Shown: positions 1 to 7,555 of the stretch, in pieces
Layout: every line of letters begins with the position of its first letter
How positions within the stretch are numbered: the stretch's first letter is position 1
Source of the DNA: SIG603 sp964369225
GTDB taxonomy: Bacteria > Bacillota > Clostridia > Oscillospirales > Acutalibacteraceae
DNA length: 22,744 bases
Assembly: GCA_964369225.1 (NCBI GenBank)
Contig: CAYJER010000033.1
Location: forward strand, 1-22,744
Direction of reading: 5' to 3'
The notes under the pieces: generated by a model
Seen by the model: only the letters and a program-made list of their open reading frames with translations
Database searches by the model: none
What the model was told of the DNA's origin: nothing
Program-made: the position numbers and the translations under genes

Positions 1-1
1 A

Positions 2-35
2 GCCCCCACAAGTGAAAGCTTGTGGGGGCATTTTG
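2..35 (+). terminator. Rho-independent terminator of an upstream gene outside the window
   Basis: A perfect 11-bp stem (2-12 with 19-29, GC-rich GCCCCCACAAG arm), a 6-nt loop and a following TTTTGTTT tract. It reads as a + strand terminator for a gene ending left of the window. Confidence 0.8.
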
Positions 36-56
36 TTTATTAAAAAGCACAAACTG

Positions 57-308
57 ATGTAGGGGACGGAAAACCCGCAGACGTGTTGATTACGTTTTTT
101 GAATTATAACAAATTCGTTAAAACGCACAAATAAATGTAGGGGACGGGTTTTCCGTCCCGAAAAAACTAGTGGTTTTAGATAACTTCCCACGGGACGGAA
201 AACCCGTCCCCTACATTGATATCGTATAATCAACACGTCTGGAAAACCCGTCCCCTACATCAGTTTCATTTCTAATCAACACGTCTGCACGGAGACCCTC
301 CACTACAG
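57..308. repeat. Nested inverted-repeat element, copy 1 (GGGACGG core) plus an extra half copy
   Basis: Central arms 135-160 and 191-216 are perfect 26-bp inverted repeats starting ATGTAGGGGACGGG. They are enclosed by CAGACGTGTTGATTA (78-92) and its exact complement TAATCAACACGTCTG (227-241), and by outer ATGTAGGGGACGG (57-69) and CCGTCCCCTACAT (248-260). A third TAATCAACACGTCTG (273-287), followed by a CCCTCC-containing end, makes an extra right half. With the flanking terminators this fills the gene-free stretch 1-438; I see no gene there. Confidence 0.9.
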
Positions 309-324
309 ATAAGAATTAAGTTTG

Positions 325-360
325 ATTAAATTCCACACATTGGTTTGTGTGGAATTTAAT
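325..360 (-). terminator. Hairpin terminator downstream of eno
   Basis: A 15-bp stem (325-339 with 346-360, containing TTCCACACA / TGTGTGGAA) with a 6-nt loop, about 80 bases past the enolase stop. The AT-rich stem base supplies the weak U-tract, so termination strength is uncertain; it may work in both directions. Confidence 0.6.
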
Positions 361-438
361 TAATTAGTAACAACGCAGGCGATAAAACTATAAATTATAA
401 TTAGCTTAGTGTGCGACTTGCCCGCCGGGGCTTCCTGG

Positions 439-1671
439 CTATAGCATGTCTGAAATTCTAAGGAGTCGGTTATATTTTGCAACTCTTTCACTTCGGCAAG
501 GCGCACCTGTTTTAATTTGTCCGCAGTTAAGGGCAACGGCTAAGTCCGCAATAAAAGTATCTTCTGTCTCGCCTGAACGGTGGGACATTATTGTTTTATA
601 GCCCCAATGTTTGGCTGAAATTACCGTGTCTATTGTCTCTGAAATAGTTCCTATTTGATTAGGCTTAATTAAAATCGTATTTCCAGCGCCTGTTTCATGC
701 CCATATTTTAGCCTTTTGATGTTTGTTACAAATAAATCGTCTCCGACTATTTGAACTTTATTGCCCATAGATTGACTAAGCTTAGTCCATGTGCCCCAAT
801 CGTCCTCTGAAAGTGGGTCTTCAACAGAAATTATAGGGTAGCTAGAGCATAGGTTTTTCCAGTATTCTACCATTTGGTCTTTGCTGTATTGCTTGTTTCT
901 TTTTGGCAGACTATAAAATTCGCCAGCATCCCACTCACTTGCGGCGGCATCTAGTGCAATTCTGATTTCGTCTGTTGAGTATCCAGCTTTTTTAACGGCA
1001 GTTAGAATTGTCTCAATTGCTTCTTCGTCGCTTGAAAGATTAGGCGCAAAACCGCCTTCATCGCCAACCGATACTACAAAGCCTTTTTCCTTTAATATGC
1101 CTCCTAAAGTATGGTAAATTTCACAGCAAGCCTGTAAAGATTTTCTAAAGTCACTTATTCCAACAGGCATAATCATAAATTCTTGAATGTCAATGTTGTT
1201 ATCGGCATGAGCGCCACCGTTAATTATATTCATCATTGGGCAAGGCAGTTTTTTAGCGGATGCACCACCAATAAACCTAAAAAGTGGGAGCTTGTAATGG
1301 TTAGCTAGTGCCTTTGCGGTAGCCATTGAAACGGCAAGTGTTGCATTTGCACCTAAATTTGATTTGTTGTCTGTTCCGTCTAAGTCAATAAGGCATTGAT
1401 CTACCGATGAACAACTGACTAATTTTAGAGCCTTTAACGACTCTGAAATACAGGTGTTAATATTCTTGACAGCCTTTAAAACGCCTCTGCCCATATAGCG
1501 TTTTTTGTCGCCGTCTCTTTTTTCGTGAGCCTCGAATTTACCTGTAGAAGCACCAGACGGTGAAATGCCTATTCCAACTGAACCGTCGGACAAAACTACT
1601 GTTGCACTAACTGTTGGATTTCCTCTTGAATCTATTATCTCTGTACCATGAACTTTTTCAATTCTAATCAA
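439..1671 (-). CDS. eno: Enolase (phosphopyruvate hydratase)
   Basis: Interconverts 2-phosphoglycerate and phosphoenolpyruvate in glycolysis; cytoplasmic, Mg-dependent. The start is the TTG at 1671-1669, 5 nt after an AAAGGGTG ribosome site, giving 410 residues that begin MIRIEKVHGTEIIDSRGNP. The longer open frame to 1887 only runs into a repeat. Active-site residues are all visible: His155 (GGAHADNN), Glu164, Glu205 (GDEGG), metal ligands Asp241, Glu284 and Asp311, Lys336 (LIKPNQIGT), the His364-Arg-Ser triplet and Lys387 (GQIKTGAP). It is some 20 residues shorter than the usual ~430, and the first catalytic loop reads ISPSGASTG where many enolases have a Val-Pro-Ser-Gly form. It stands alone, not in a glycolytic operon, so it could be a second enolase. 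A TTGACA lies at 1737-1732 (-) without a clear -10. Confidence 0.95.
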   Translation of the reverse strand: MIRIEKVHGTEIIDSRGNPTVSATVVLSDGSVGIGISPSGASTGKFEAHEKRDGDKKRYMGRGVLKAVKNINTCISESLKALKLVSCSSVDQCLIDLDGTDNKSNLGANATLAVSMATAKALANHYKLPLFRFIGGASAKKLPCPMMNIINGGAHADNNIDIQEFMIMPVGISDFRKSLQACCEIYHTLGGILKEKGFVVSVGDEGGFAPNLSSDEEAIETILTAVKKAGYSTDEIRIALDAAASEWDAGEFYSLPKRNKQYSKDQMVEYWKNLCSSYPIISVEDPLSEDDWGTWTKLSQSMGNKVQIVGDDLFVTNIKRLKYGHETGAGNTILIKPNQIGTISETIDTVISAKHWGYKTIMSHRSGETEDTFIADLAVALNCGQIKTGAPCRSERVAKYNRLLRISDML

Positions 1672-1841
1672 AATATCACCCTTTAAAATTATTTTTAAAT
1701 ATATTTTCCCTTTAAATAACATATTTATCAATGTCAAATAATGGATAAATGTATAGTATGTAGTAAGTTGTAAATTTAGTGAATAGTTCATGTGAAAATC
1801 TTTGTATAGATTAAAAATATATTTATTAAAACACAAAATTA

Positions 1842-2014
1842 ATGTAGGGGCGGATATTATCCGCCTATGAAATTTAAGCAAAATCACGGACTTTTAGGCG
1901 GATAATATCCGCCCCTACATGGCTAAATTTTTCTAATCAACACGTGTGCACGGAGCTGTCCCCTACATTAATTTGTGTGTTTTATCGAATTTATTTTAAA
2001 TCTAAAATCGTAAT
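1842..2014. repeat. Nested inverted-repeat element, copy 2 (GGCGGATA core)
   Basis: Perfect 26-bp central arms 1842-1867 and 1895-1920 (ATGTAGGGGCGGATATTATC...). They are followed by TAATCAACACGTGTG (1934-1948), CCCCTACAT (1960-1968) and the AT-rich spacer module TTAATTTGTGTGTTTTATCG... (1969-2014). It lies between the divergent eno and DUF3343 genes and fills most of that 382-bp gap. No left CAGACGTG arm is present, so this copy is partial. Confidence 0.9.
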
Positions 2015-2053
2015 TAATATGAAATATATTCAAACAAAAAGAAAGGAAATATT

Positions 2054-2272
2054 ATGGAAAGAAATTTAATTATTTTAGGTTCAGTCACAATAGCCATGAG
2101 GGCAAAGAATATTCTTTTTGCAAAAGGAATAACCTCATATGTGGAGCGTCACAAAGAGGTAAAAGAATACGGCTGTGGTTATGGCTTGTATGTGCCTAAT
2201 AATGCGGAACAAGCTGTAGACATTTTAAAAGAAAATCAAATTAGAATAAAATTCTTTGTTAGGAGGAAGTAA
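2054..2272 (+). CDS. DUF3343-family small protein (putative Se/S carrier-like)
   Basis: A 72-residue protein resembling the DUF3343 family, which is often encoded beside class V aminotransferase/cysteine-desulfurase-like enzymes and has been proposed to act in sulfur or selenium handling. The family-typical Cys-containing stretch is seen as YGCGYGLYV (around residues 39-47). The ATG follows AAAGGAAATATT. The stop at 2270-2272 lies 2 nt before the GTG of the next gene, and that gene's AGGAGG is inside this reading frame, so the two are translationally coupled. The family function is not firmly established; partnership with the next enzyme is the best clue. Confidence 0.7.
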   Translation: MERNLIILGSVTIAMRAKNILFAKGITSYVERHKEVKEYGCGYGLYVPNNAEQAVDILKENQIRIKFFVRRK

Positions 2273-2274
2273 AT

Positions 2275-3396
2275 GTGCAACAAATATATCTTGATAATGC
2301 TGCCACAAGTTTTCCTAAACCTTTGGTAGTGCAAAAATCTGTTTCAAACGCATTAATGTATTACGGTGCAAACCCTGGTAGAAGTGCTTACCCTATGGCA
2401 ATAAAAACTACAGAGATGGTCTACAAAACAAGAGAAAAAATATGTGACTTTTTTAATGCTGTATCTGCCGATAAAGTAATTTTTACAAAGAATTGCACCG
2501 AATCTATAAATATAGTAGTAAACTCACAGTTAAAGCATGGCGATCATGTGATAATATCAGACCTAGAGCATAATGCCGTGCTAAGACCTATTGTAAACAA
2601 AGGTATTGATTATACCGTTCTTGAGACTTTTCCACATGACACTATGAAGAATGTTGAAAACTTGCGAGCCTCTATAAAACCTAACACTAAAATGTTAATT
2701 TGTACAGTTGCTTCAAATGTTTTTGGGTTTAGGCTTCCTATTGGCAGAATGTGCGCCCTTTGCAGAATGTATAACATTCAAACTTGTATAGATGCGGCAC
2801 AAGGTGCAGGCGTAATTGACATTGATATGCAAAGAGATATGATAGACTTTTTATGTATGCCATCTCATAAGGCTCTTTATGGAATTATGGGTGGTGGTGT
2901 GCTTATAGCTCAAAAAGAGTTAGACCCACTTTGTTTTGGTGGAACAGGAACTAATTCACTAGAAACTACTATGCCAGAGGATTTCCCAGAAAGATTAGAA
3001 AGCGGAACCTTAAACATTCCTTGTATAGCCTCTATTTCAGCTGGAATTGATTATATTAACAGTATTGGCAGAGAAAAAATTTTTAGTGATGAAATTAGAA
3101 AAATTAAGAAAGTCTATGATGCAATTAAAAATGACGATAGGTTTATTCTGTACACCGAAAGACCTACTAAAGAGAATTTTGTTCCTGTGCTTTCATTTAA
3201 TGTGAAAGATAAACACTGTGAAGACATCGGAGAGTTTTTAGGCAGAAATTATATTTGTGTGAGATGTGGTCTGCATTGCTCTTCTTTGGCGCACAGAAAA
3301 ATGAATACACTTGATGGAACTGTCAGAATTAGTCCTTCTTTGGCGAATGGTGATTTTCACATAAATCAATTCATTAAAATAATAAAAAACCATTAA
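2275..3396 (+). CDS. Class V aminotransferase, cysteine-desulfurase-like
   Basis: A PLP-dependent enzyme of the NifS/SufS/CsdA superfamily, 373 residues. Seen: N-terminal IYLDNAATS, His99 (LEHN), Asp173 (CIDAAQGAG), the PLP Schiff-base Lys199 in SHKALYG, and the active-site Cys335 in RCGLHCSSLAH, the RxGxHC form of the SufS-like branch. This supports sulfur (or selenium) abstraction from cysteine, but the acceptor is unknown; no scaffold such as IscU or SufU is next to it. The GTG start at 2275 follows AGGAGG (2261-2266) with an 8-nt spacer; the ATG at 2273 is out of frame. It forms a two-gene operon with the DUF3343 gene. Confidence 0.85.
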   Translation: MQQIYLDNAATSFPKPLVVQKSVSNALMYYGANPGRSAYPMAIKTTEMVYKTREKICDFFNAVSADKVIFTKNCTESINIVVNSQLKHGDHVIISDLEHNAVLRPIVNKGIDYTVLETFPHDTMKNVENLRASIKPNTKMLICTVASNVFGFRLPIGRMCALCRMYNIQTCIDAAQGAGVIDIDMQRDMIDFLCMPSHKALYGIMGGGVLIAQKELDPLCFGGTGTNSLETTMPEDFPERLESGTLNIPCIASISAGIDYINSIGREKIFSDEIRKIKKVYDAIKNDDRFILYTERPTKENFVPVLSFNVKDKHCEDIGEFLGRNYICVRCGLHCSSLAHRKMNTLDGTVRISPSLANGDFHINQFIKIIKNH

Positions 3397-3411
3397 TTTC
3401 TTTAAAAAAAG

Positions 3412-3469
3412 CCTTTACCTTATAGAAAATCTGTGATAAAATTATATAAACAGAAGTTTAAGGTAAAGG
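3412..3469 (+). promoter_or_regulatory. Promoter of cdaA flanked by a perfect 11-bp inverted repeat
   Basis: -35 TTTACC (3414-3419), 17-bp spacer, -10 TAAAAT (3437-3442). CCTTTACCTTA (3412-3422) covers the -35 and its exact complement TAAGGTAAAGG (3459-3469) covers the ribosome site of cdaA. It could be a paired operator, or a hairpin that hides the ribosome site in read-through RNA from the upstream gene. Confidence 0.65.
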
Positions 3470-3485
3470 AGAGATTAATATAGAG

Positions 3486-4385
3486 TTGATATTTGAGTCC
3501 ATAACAGATTTTTGGACATTGACTACCGAACTAATTAGAAGTTTTGAAATAAGAGACTTAGTCGATATTGTTATAGTAGCTTTATTGTTATATGGTCTTA
3601 TTAAGCTTGTAAGAGACACGAGATCTGGGCAGTTAGTCAAGGGTCTGCTTTTGTGTGTGCTAGCATATTTTGTTTCAAGTTTTCTAGGGCTTACAATGCT
3701 TAATTCTATGCTACAATATTTCTTCCAGTTCGCATTTATAGCCATATTAGTGCTATTTCAACCCGAGATACGCAAGGCGCTTGAGCAAATGGGTAGGAGC
3801 AATGTTGGTAAAAGCGTTCTGAATGCCGTAAACATAAAAGACAATGACAACAATAATGATGACATTGAAAATGCAATAAACTGTGTTGGCGAGGCATTTG
3901 TGCAACTTCAAAAACAAAAAATGGGTGCATTAGTAGTGTTCGAGAGAAAGACACGCCTAGGCGAAATAATAGAGACAGGCACTATTATAAATGCAAAACC
4001 TAGCACAAAACTTATTGCGAACATATTTTTTAATAAAGCGCCTCTTCATGACGGTGCAGTAGTAATAAGAGATGGAAATGTATACAGCGCAGGTTGTATT
4101 TTGCCTCTTACAAACAACGATACTATAAACGAGTCTGTAGGAACAAGACACAGGGCAGCTCTTGGAATGAGTGAAGACTCAGACGCAGTTGTAGCGATAC
4201 TTTCAGAGGAGACAGGACAATTCTCTATAGCTAAATCGGGCGAACTTAAAAGAAATTATACAAAAGAGAGCCTTAAAATTGCACTTGCGGATATACTAAT
4301 AGAAAAAACAGAGACAACAAATACAGGTAATAAAAAGCGTAATCTTTCTATAAGATCAAAATCAAAAAAAGAAAAACAAGATTGA
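3486..4385 (+). CDS. cdaA: Diadenylate cyclase CdaA (membrane c-di-AMP synthase)
   Basis: Condenses two ATP to cyclic di-AMP, a signal for potassium and osmotic balance and cell-wall state in Firmicutes. About 299 residues: three N-terminal membrane helices (roughly 24-41, 52-69, 77-91), a linker, then the DAC/DisA_N domain. Catalytic motifs are intact: Asp189-Gly-Ala (LHDGAVVIRDG) and Arg221-His-Arg (GTRHRAALG). The start is ambiguous. TTG at 3486 gives MIFESITDFW but is 14 nt from the AGGAG (3467-3471), while an in-frame ATA at 3480 is at the ideal distance. It is followed by cdaR as usual, but a repeat element separates the two. Confidence 0.93.
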   Translation: MIFESITDFWTLTTELIRSFEIRDLVDIVIVALLLYGLIKLVRDTRSGQLVKGLLLCVLAYFVSSFLGLTMLNSMLQYFFQFAFIAILVLFQPEIRKALEQMGRSNVGKSVLNAVNIKDNDNNNDDIENAINCVGEAFVQLQKQKMGALVVFERKTRLGEIIETGTIINAKPSTKLIANIFFNKAPLHDGAVVIRDGNVYSAGCILPLTNNDTINESVGTRHRAALGMSEDSDAVVAILSEETGQFSIAKSGELKRNYTKESLKIALADILIEKTETTNTGNKKRNLSIRSKSKKEKQD

Positions 4386-4403
4386 ACTAGATTTGTTAAA
4401 ATA

Positions 4404-4604
4404 TTGTAGGGCACAGAGACCAGACGTGCCTCTTACGATTTTATGATAAAATTTATTCGTTAACACGCATAAATTAATGTAGGGGCAGATATTATCCGCC
4501 TATGAAACTTAGGCAAAATCAACAAATTTTTAGGCGGATAATATCCGCCCCTACATGGTTAAATTTGCTAAGAGGCACGTCTGCACTCAGACCCTCCCCT
4601 ACAA
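4404..4604. repeat. Nested inverted-repeat element, copy 3, between cdaA and cdaR
   Basis: The most complete copy. Outer TTGTAGGG (4404-4411) and CCCTACAA (4597-4604); sub-terminal CAGACGTGCCTCTTA (4421-4435) with exact complement TAAGAGGCACGTCTG (4569-4583); central arms 4477-4502 and 4531-4556 with one mismatch (A at 4487). The sub-terminal arms differ from copy 1 in the TTGATTA/CCTCTTA part but still pair with each other. Confidence 0.9.
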
Positions 4605-4655
4605 ATAAGCATCATACAATAGGAATACATAATAAAAATAAGAAAGGTAAGGCTT

Positions 4656-5969
4656 ATGAAGAAAAAGTTTTTAAATTTTTCATTCAGTAAAATATCAGAG
4701 AACAATACTTTTGTGTTAATTTTCTCTCTCATATTGTCTATTGTAATATGGTTTTATATAGAGGCAAGCAGTCAAACCAATTTGCCAAAACAGATATATG
4801 ATGTACCAATAACTATAAATTTATCAGAGTCTGCACAGGCAGAGGGTGTTAAGGTGTTCGACCAAAATATAGCGGTTGCTAAAGTTTCGGTAACAGGAAA
4901 CGACTTTGTTTTAGGGCAACTAGACATGGATAATGTAGAGATAATTGCGACGCTTTCTCCTGTAACAAATAAAATTTCAGGAAAAACCATGAACACAGAA
5001 ACTCTGACACTAGTCGCAAGAAAAAAAGATAACCTACTAGCTGACTTTCAGGTGGTAGATGTAGACCCTCAAACAATTCAAGTAACTTATGACAGATTTC
5101 AAGAAAAAAATTTTGTAATAACAAATGAGCTTAATTATGTCTCGAGTGAAGATGTATACGTTTCACCTATAACTTTAGAGGATGAAAGAGTAAGCATTAG
5201 TGGCCCTGAATCTTCTATAGGGCAGATAAGCAAGGTTTCAGTTTCGGGTGATCTTACAAATTTAACTGCTGGAGCGAAAGAAAAAGATGTTGAAATTAAG
5301 ATTTATGACATAAACGGAAATGAGTTAGACCCAGTTAAGCTCTACCTTGACATGAGCATAGAAAGAACCGTAGCAAATTATCAAGTATTAAACAAAAAGA
5401 CAGTTGATTTAAGTGTGAATATATTTAACGCTCCCACAGATTTCTCTATAAGTAGAATAACCATAACTCCTAACGAGATAGACATAGCAGGTGATTTAAG
5501 CTTACTTGACAATTATAACAGCATTATACTGCCTAAGTCATTGGATTTCTCTGAGATTAATTTAGAAAATTCTAGTTTTAACACAGAAATTCCAATGCCA
5601 GATAACATATCTAACCTTTCAAACATAGAAAACGCAACAATTAATATTGATCTTAGCGGATACAGTTCAGCAGAGCTTTCAACTACTAAGATAAATATAG
5701 CGAATGTTCCAAACGGTAAAGAGGTTAAACTGGTTAATCTTTCAATAGATGCAGAGGTTTTAGGTCCGGCGGCACAAATTGCTAAGCTTACAGGAGACTC
5801 ACTTTTAGGTGTAGTGGATATGGCAAATTATTCAGCTAACAACGGAAATGTAGAAGTTCCGATAAGCCTAACGCTAAGCGGTTCAGATTCTTGCTGGATA
5901 TATGGAAAATACACTATTTTGGTTAATGTTAGCGATAAGCAAGAGGAAGAGACTAGTAGTACGAATTAA
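4656..5969 (+). CDS. cdaR: CdaR, YbbR-domain regulator of CdaA
   Basis: A 437-residue protein with one N-terminal membrane helix (about 18-35, LIFSLILSIVIWFYIEA) and an extracytoplasmic region built of repeated YbbR-type beta domains, several starting with a V/L-P-K or N-V-P pattern. In other Firmicutes CdaR binds CdaA and modulates its cyclase activity. The ATG follows AAAGGTAAGGCTT. It is separated from cdaA by about 270 bases holding a full repeat element; I see no convincing separate promoter. The usual third partner glmM does not follow: a strong terminator and a new promoter do. Confidence 0.88.
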   Translation: MKKKFLNFSFSKISENNTFVLIFSLILSIVIWFYIEASSQTNLPKQIYDVPITINLSESAQAEGVKVFDQNIAVAKVSVTGNDFVLGQLDMDNVEIIATLSPVTNKISGKTMNTETLTLVARKKDNLLADFQVVDVDPQTIQVTYDRFQEKNFVITNELNYVSSEDVYVSPITLEDERVSISGPESSIGQISKVSVSGDLTNLTAGAKEKDVEIKIYDINGNELDPVKLYLDMSIERTVANYQVLNKKTVDLSVNIFNAPTDFSISRITITPNEIDIAGDLSLLDNYNSIILPKSLDFSEINLENSSFNTEIPMPDNISNLSNIENATINIDLSGYSSAELSTTKINIANVPNGKEVKLVNLSIDAEVLGPAAQIAKLTGDSLLGVVDMANYSANNGNVEVPISLTLSGSDSCWIYGKYTILVNVSDKQEEETSSTN

Positions 5970-5978
5970 TAAATCAAT

Positions 5979-6022
5979 AAAACTTGAAAGTTGATTAGTT
6001 CAATTTTCAAGTTTTGTTTATT
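5979..6022 (+). terminator. Terminator of the cdaA-cdaR unit
   Basis: A 16-bp stem (5979-5994 with 6000-6015, arm AAAACTTGAAAGTTGA, one G-U pair), a 5-nt loop and a GTTTATT tail. It is followed by a (TA)n run at about 6022-6038. Confidence 0.85.
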
Positions 6023-6057
6023 ATATATATATATATATTCTTTGGCTAAAAAGACAA

Positions 6058-6086
6058 TTGAAAAGTATTAAATGTTTTGGTATAAT
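6058..6086 (+). promoter_or_regulatory. Strong sigma-A promoter with extended -10
   Basis: TTGAAA (6058-6063), 17-bp spacer, TATAAT (6081-6086) preceded by TGG. It drives the metalloprotease-lipoprotein unit. The leader to the first gene is about 120 nt, longer than needed. Confidence 0.85.
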
Positions 6087-6121
6087 GTATCTATCAAATA
6101 GGGGGGTGATAGTAATATACA

Positions 6122-6166
6122 ATGAAAAAATATACGTACTTGAAAAGAGGTGATATTAAAGTATAG
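6122..6166 (+). CDS. Possible 14-residue leader peptide
   Basis: ATG at 6122 opens MKKYTYLKRGDIKV and stops at TAG 6164-6166. A very strong AGGGGGGTGAT ribosome site (about 6100-6110) lies 11 nt upstream, in the leader of the metalloprotease gene. The good ribosome site is the only support; it could be a leader peptide or the remnant of a lost gene. Confidence 0.25.
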   Translation: MKKYTYLKRGDIKV

Positions 6167-6211
6167 TTAAACAGAAAAATGTGCAAGGTAAAACTAAGAA
6201 AGGAATAAAAA

Positions 6212-6805
6212 ATGAAAAGATTACTAAAAAAACTCTTTAGTGTAGCATGTTGTTTAATGATTTCTCAATCATTAATATTACCAGTAAAGGCAGCAGATAC
6301 TATAGCTTGGGAGAATAAACTAATAGGTGGTTCGAGTATATTATATTATGTAGATAGTGGTTGCATGTCTTATAGCAGTGTTATATATTCAGCTGAAGTA
6401 GAGATGGAGATACCAGCAAATACTTCTCTTACTAATAATATTAAGATGTCAAGAACATCTATAAAATCTTCATCTCAAATGGATATATATAAGATTAATC
6501 AGAGCTATACTACCGCTGTAGCAAGGACATCGTGTTACCTTCCGAATAGCTCTCAACCGATGTATGTATATCAAAAAGATCAATATGATTGGTATTGGGC
6601 TAAGATTGAAATAAATGCACCATTGTTTGATGACTATAGTTATAGCAAACAAAAGGTTATTGTTGTTCATGAAATGTTGCACGCTTATGGGTTAAGAGAC
6701 TTATATGATGATAGTAATTATTGGTCTATAATGTATAATAATGTGTTTGGCACTGCAACTGGAATGACAGTTGACGCAAATAATGTTCTTAGAGATAAAT
6801 ATTAG
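6212..6805 (+). CDS. Small secreted metzincin-type zinc metalloprotease
   Basis: A 197-residue exported protein. The signal peptide is basic MKRLLKK, a hydrophobic core, then LPVKA with likely cleavage after residue 27. Near the C terminus, HEMLHAYGLRD (153-163) fits HExxHxxGxxD: zinc ligands His153, His157 and probably Asp163, with catalytic Glu154. SIMY (172-175) follows at the position of the metzincin Met-turn. Asp instead of His as third ligand is known from snapalysin (M7). The protein is short for a protease and no propeptide is obvious. The ATG follows AAGAAAGGAATAAAAA. Its TAG stop overlaps the AGGAGG of the next gene, so the lipoprotein is co-translated. The substrate is unknown. 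Confidence 0.75.
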   Translation: MKRLLKKLFSVACCLMISQSLILPVKAADTIAWENKLIGGSSILYYVDSGCMSYSSVIYSAEVEMEIPANTSLTNNIKMSRTSIKSSSQMDIYKINQSYTTAVARTSCYLPNSSQPMYVYQKDQYDWYWAKIEINAPLFDDYSYSKQKVIVVHEMLHAYGLRDLYDDSNYWSIMYNNVFGTATGMTVDANNVLRDKY

Positions 6806-6814
6806 GAGGTTAAT

Positions 6815-7498
6815 ATGAAAAAAATAATTTCAGCAATTGGGTCTTTGTGTATATGCTCCATGTTGATTGCATGTGCAAGCCCACAAACAGAACTTACCGA
6901 AAACAGTAGTCAGCAAGCTAACAGTGAAACACAGATTGAAAGCAGTATCGATGCAGTGGCAGTTAATCAAACTGATTATGAACGAATTTTGGTGCAGAGC
7001 GAAGCGACGTGGGCAATTGATGTTAATGACACTAAGGTTGTCTATGATTATTACGATGTAATGTTAAGGGTCAAGGTTAAAGAAGCAGAAAAAGCAAGTT
7101 TTGATATTGATGGTTATTCATTGCCTATTTCATACTACACAGTTGAAGTTGTAGATACTCTAAAGGGTGAGAAAGTCACCGACACTATACGAATTGGAGA
7201 TACTTCTGGTGGTATAGTTTTATATGAAGAGTATCTATCTACACTAGATGATGCTACAAAGGAGAAAATGGGTATAACCGATGTAAGCCGAGAAGAGTTA
7301 GCAGAAAAAGTTGGCTTAATGGGTGAAGAGTTCTATGCACTAGAAGAGGGCGAAGAATATTATATTTGCCTAATTTCAGCACAGGACGATAAAGAAGCTA
7401 ATGCAGATTTTTATATTGGTTGTGGAGGATATGCAGTTTTTGAAGAGAAAGACGGTAGTTTTGTAAATGTTCTTACAGGCTCAAAATTACTTTTATAA
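6815..7498 (+). CDS. Uncharacterised lipoprotein
   Basis: 227 residues with a type II signal peptide: MKKIISAIGSL, hydrophobic core, lipobox LIAC with Cys20 as the lipidated residue, then a Ser/Gln/Glu-rich linker to about residue 50. The acidic C-terminal domain has alternating hydrophobic strands (YTVEVVDTLKG, DTIRIGDTSGG, EEYYICLIS), suggesting a beta-rich fold. I do not recognise a named family. AGGAGG (6804-6809) lies 5 nt before the ATG, inside the stop of the metalloprotease gene. Tight coupling suggests it anchors, activates or restrains that protease, but this is inference. Confidence 0.7.
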   Translation: MKKIISAIGSLCICSMLIACASPQTELTENSSQQANSETQIESSIDAVAVNQTDYERILVQSEATWAIDVNDTKVVYDYYDVMLRVKVKEAEKASFDIDGYSLPISYYTVEVVDTLKGEKVTDTIRIGDTSGGIVLYEEYLSTLDDATKEKMGITDVSREELAEKVGLMGEEFYALEEGEEYYICLISAQDDKEANADFYIGCGGYAVFEEKDGSFVNVLTGSKLLL

Positions 7499-7555
7499 AA
7501 AATAATAAAGAAACACTTTCGTGACAATACTAAGAGTATGAACGGAGGTGTTTTT

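Noticed and set aside
1672..1887. N-terminal extension of enolase (72 more residues)
   Set aside because: The extension runs through a repeat arm and AT-rich spacer, has no ribosome site, and enolase homology begins exactly at the TTG with a good site.
4502..4690. Open frame containing RRIISAPT
   Set aside because: The same peptide appears wherever the repeat core is read through, on either strand; it is a translation of the repeat and not a gene.
6179..6208. Second tiny ORF (MCKVKLRKE) before the metalloprotease
   Set aside because: No ribosome site at a useful distance, and it overlaps the ribosome site of the next gene.
7538..7555. ATG start of sigG at 7538
   Set aside because: It would put the strong GGAGGTG inside the coding region; the TTG at 7556 matches both the ribosome site and the sigma-G N terminus.
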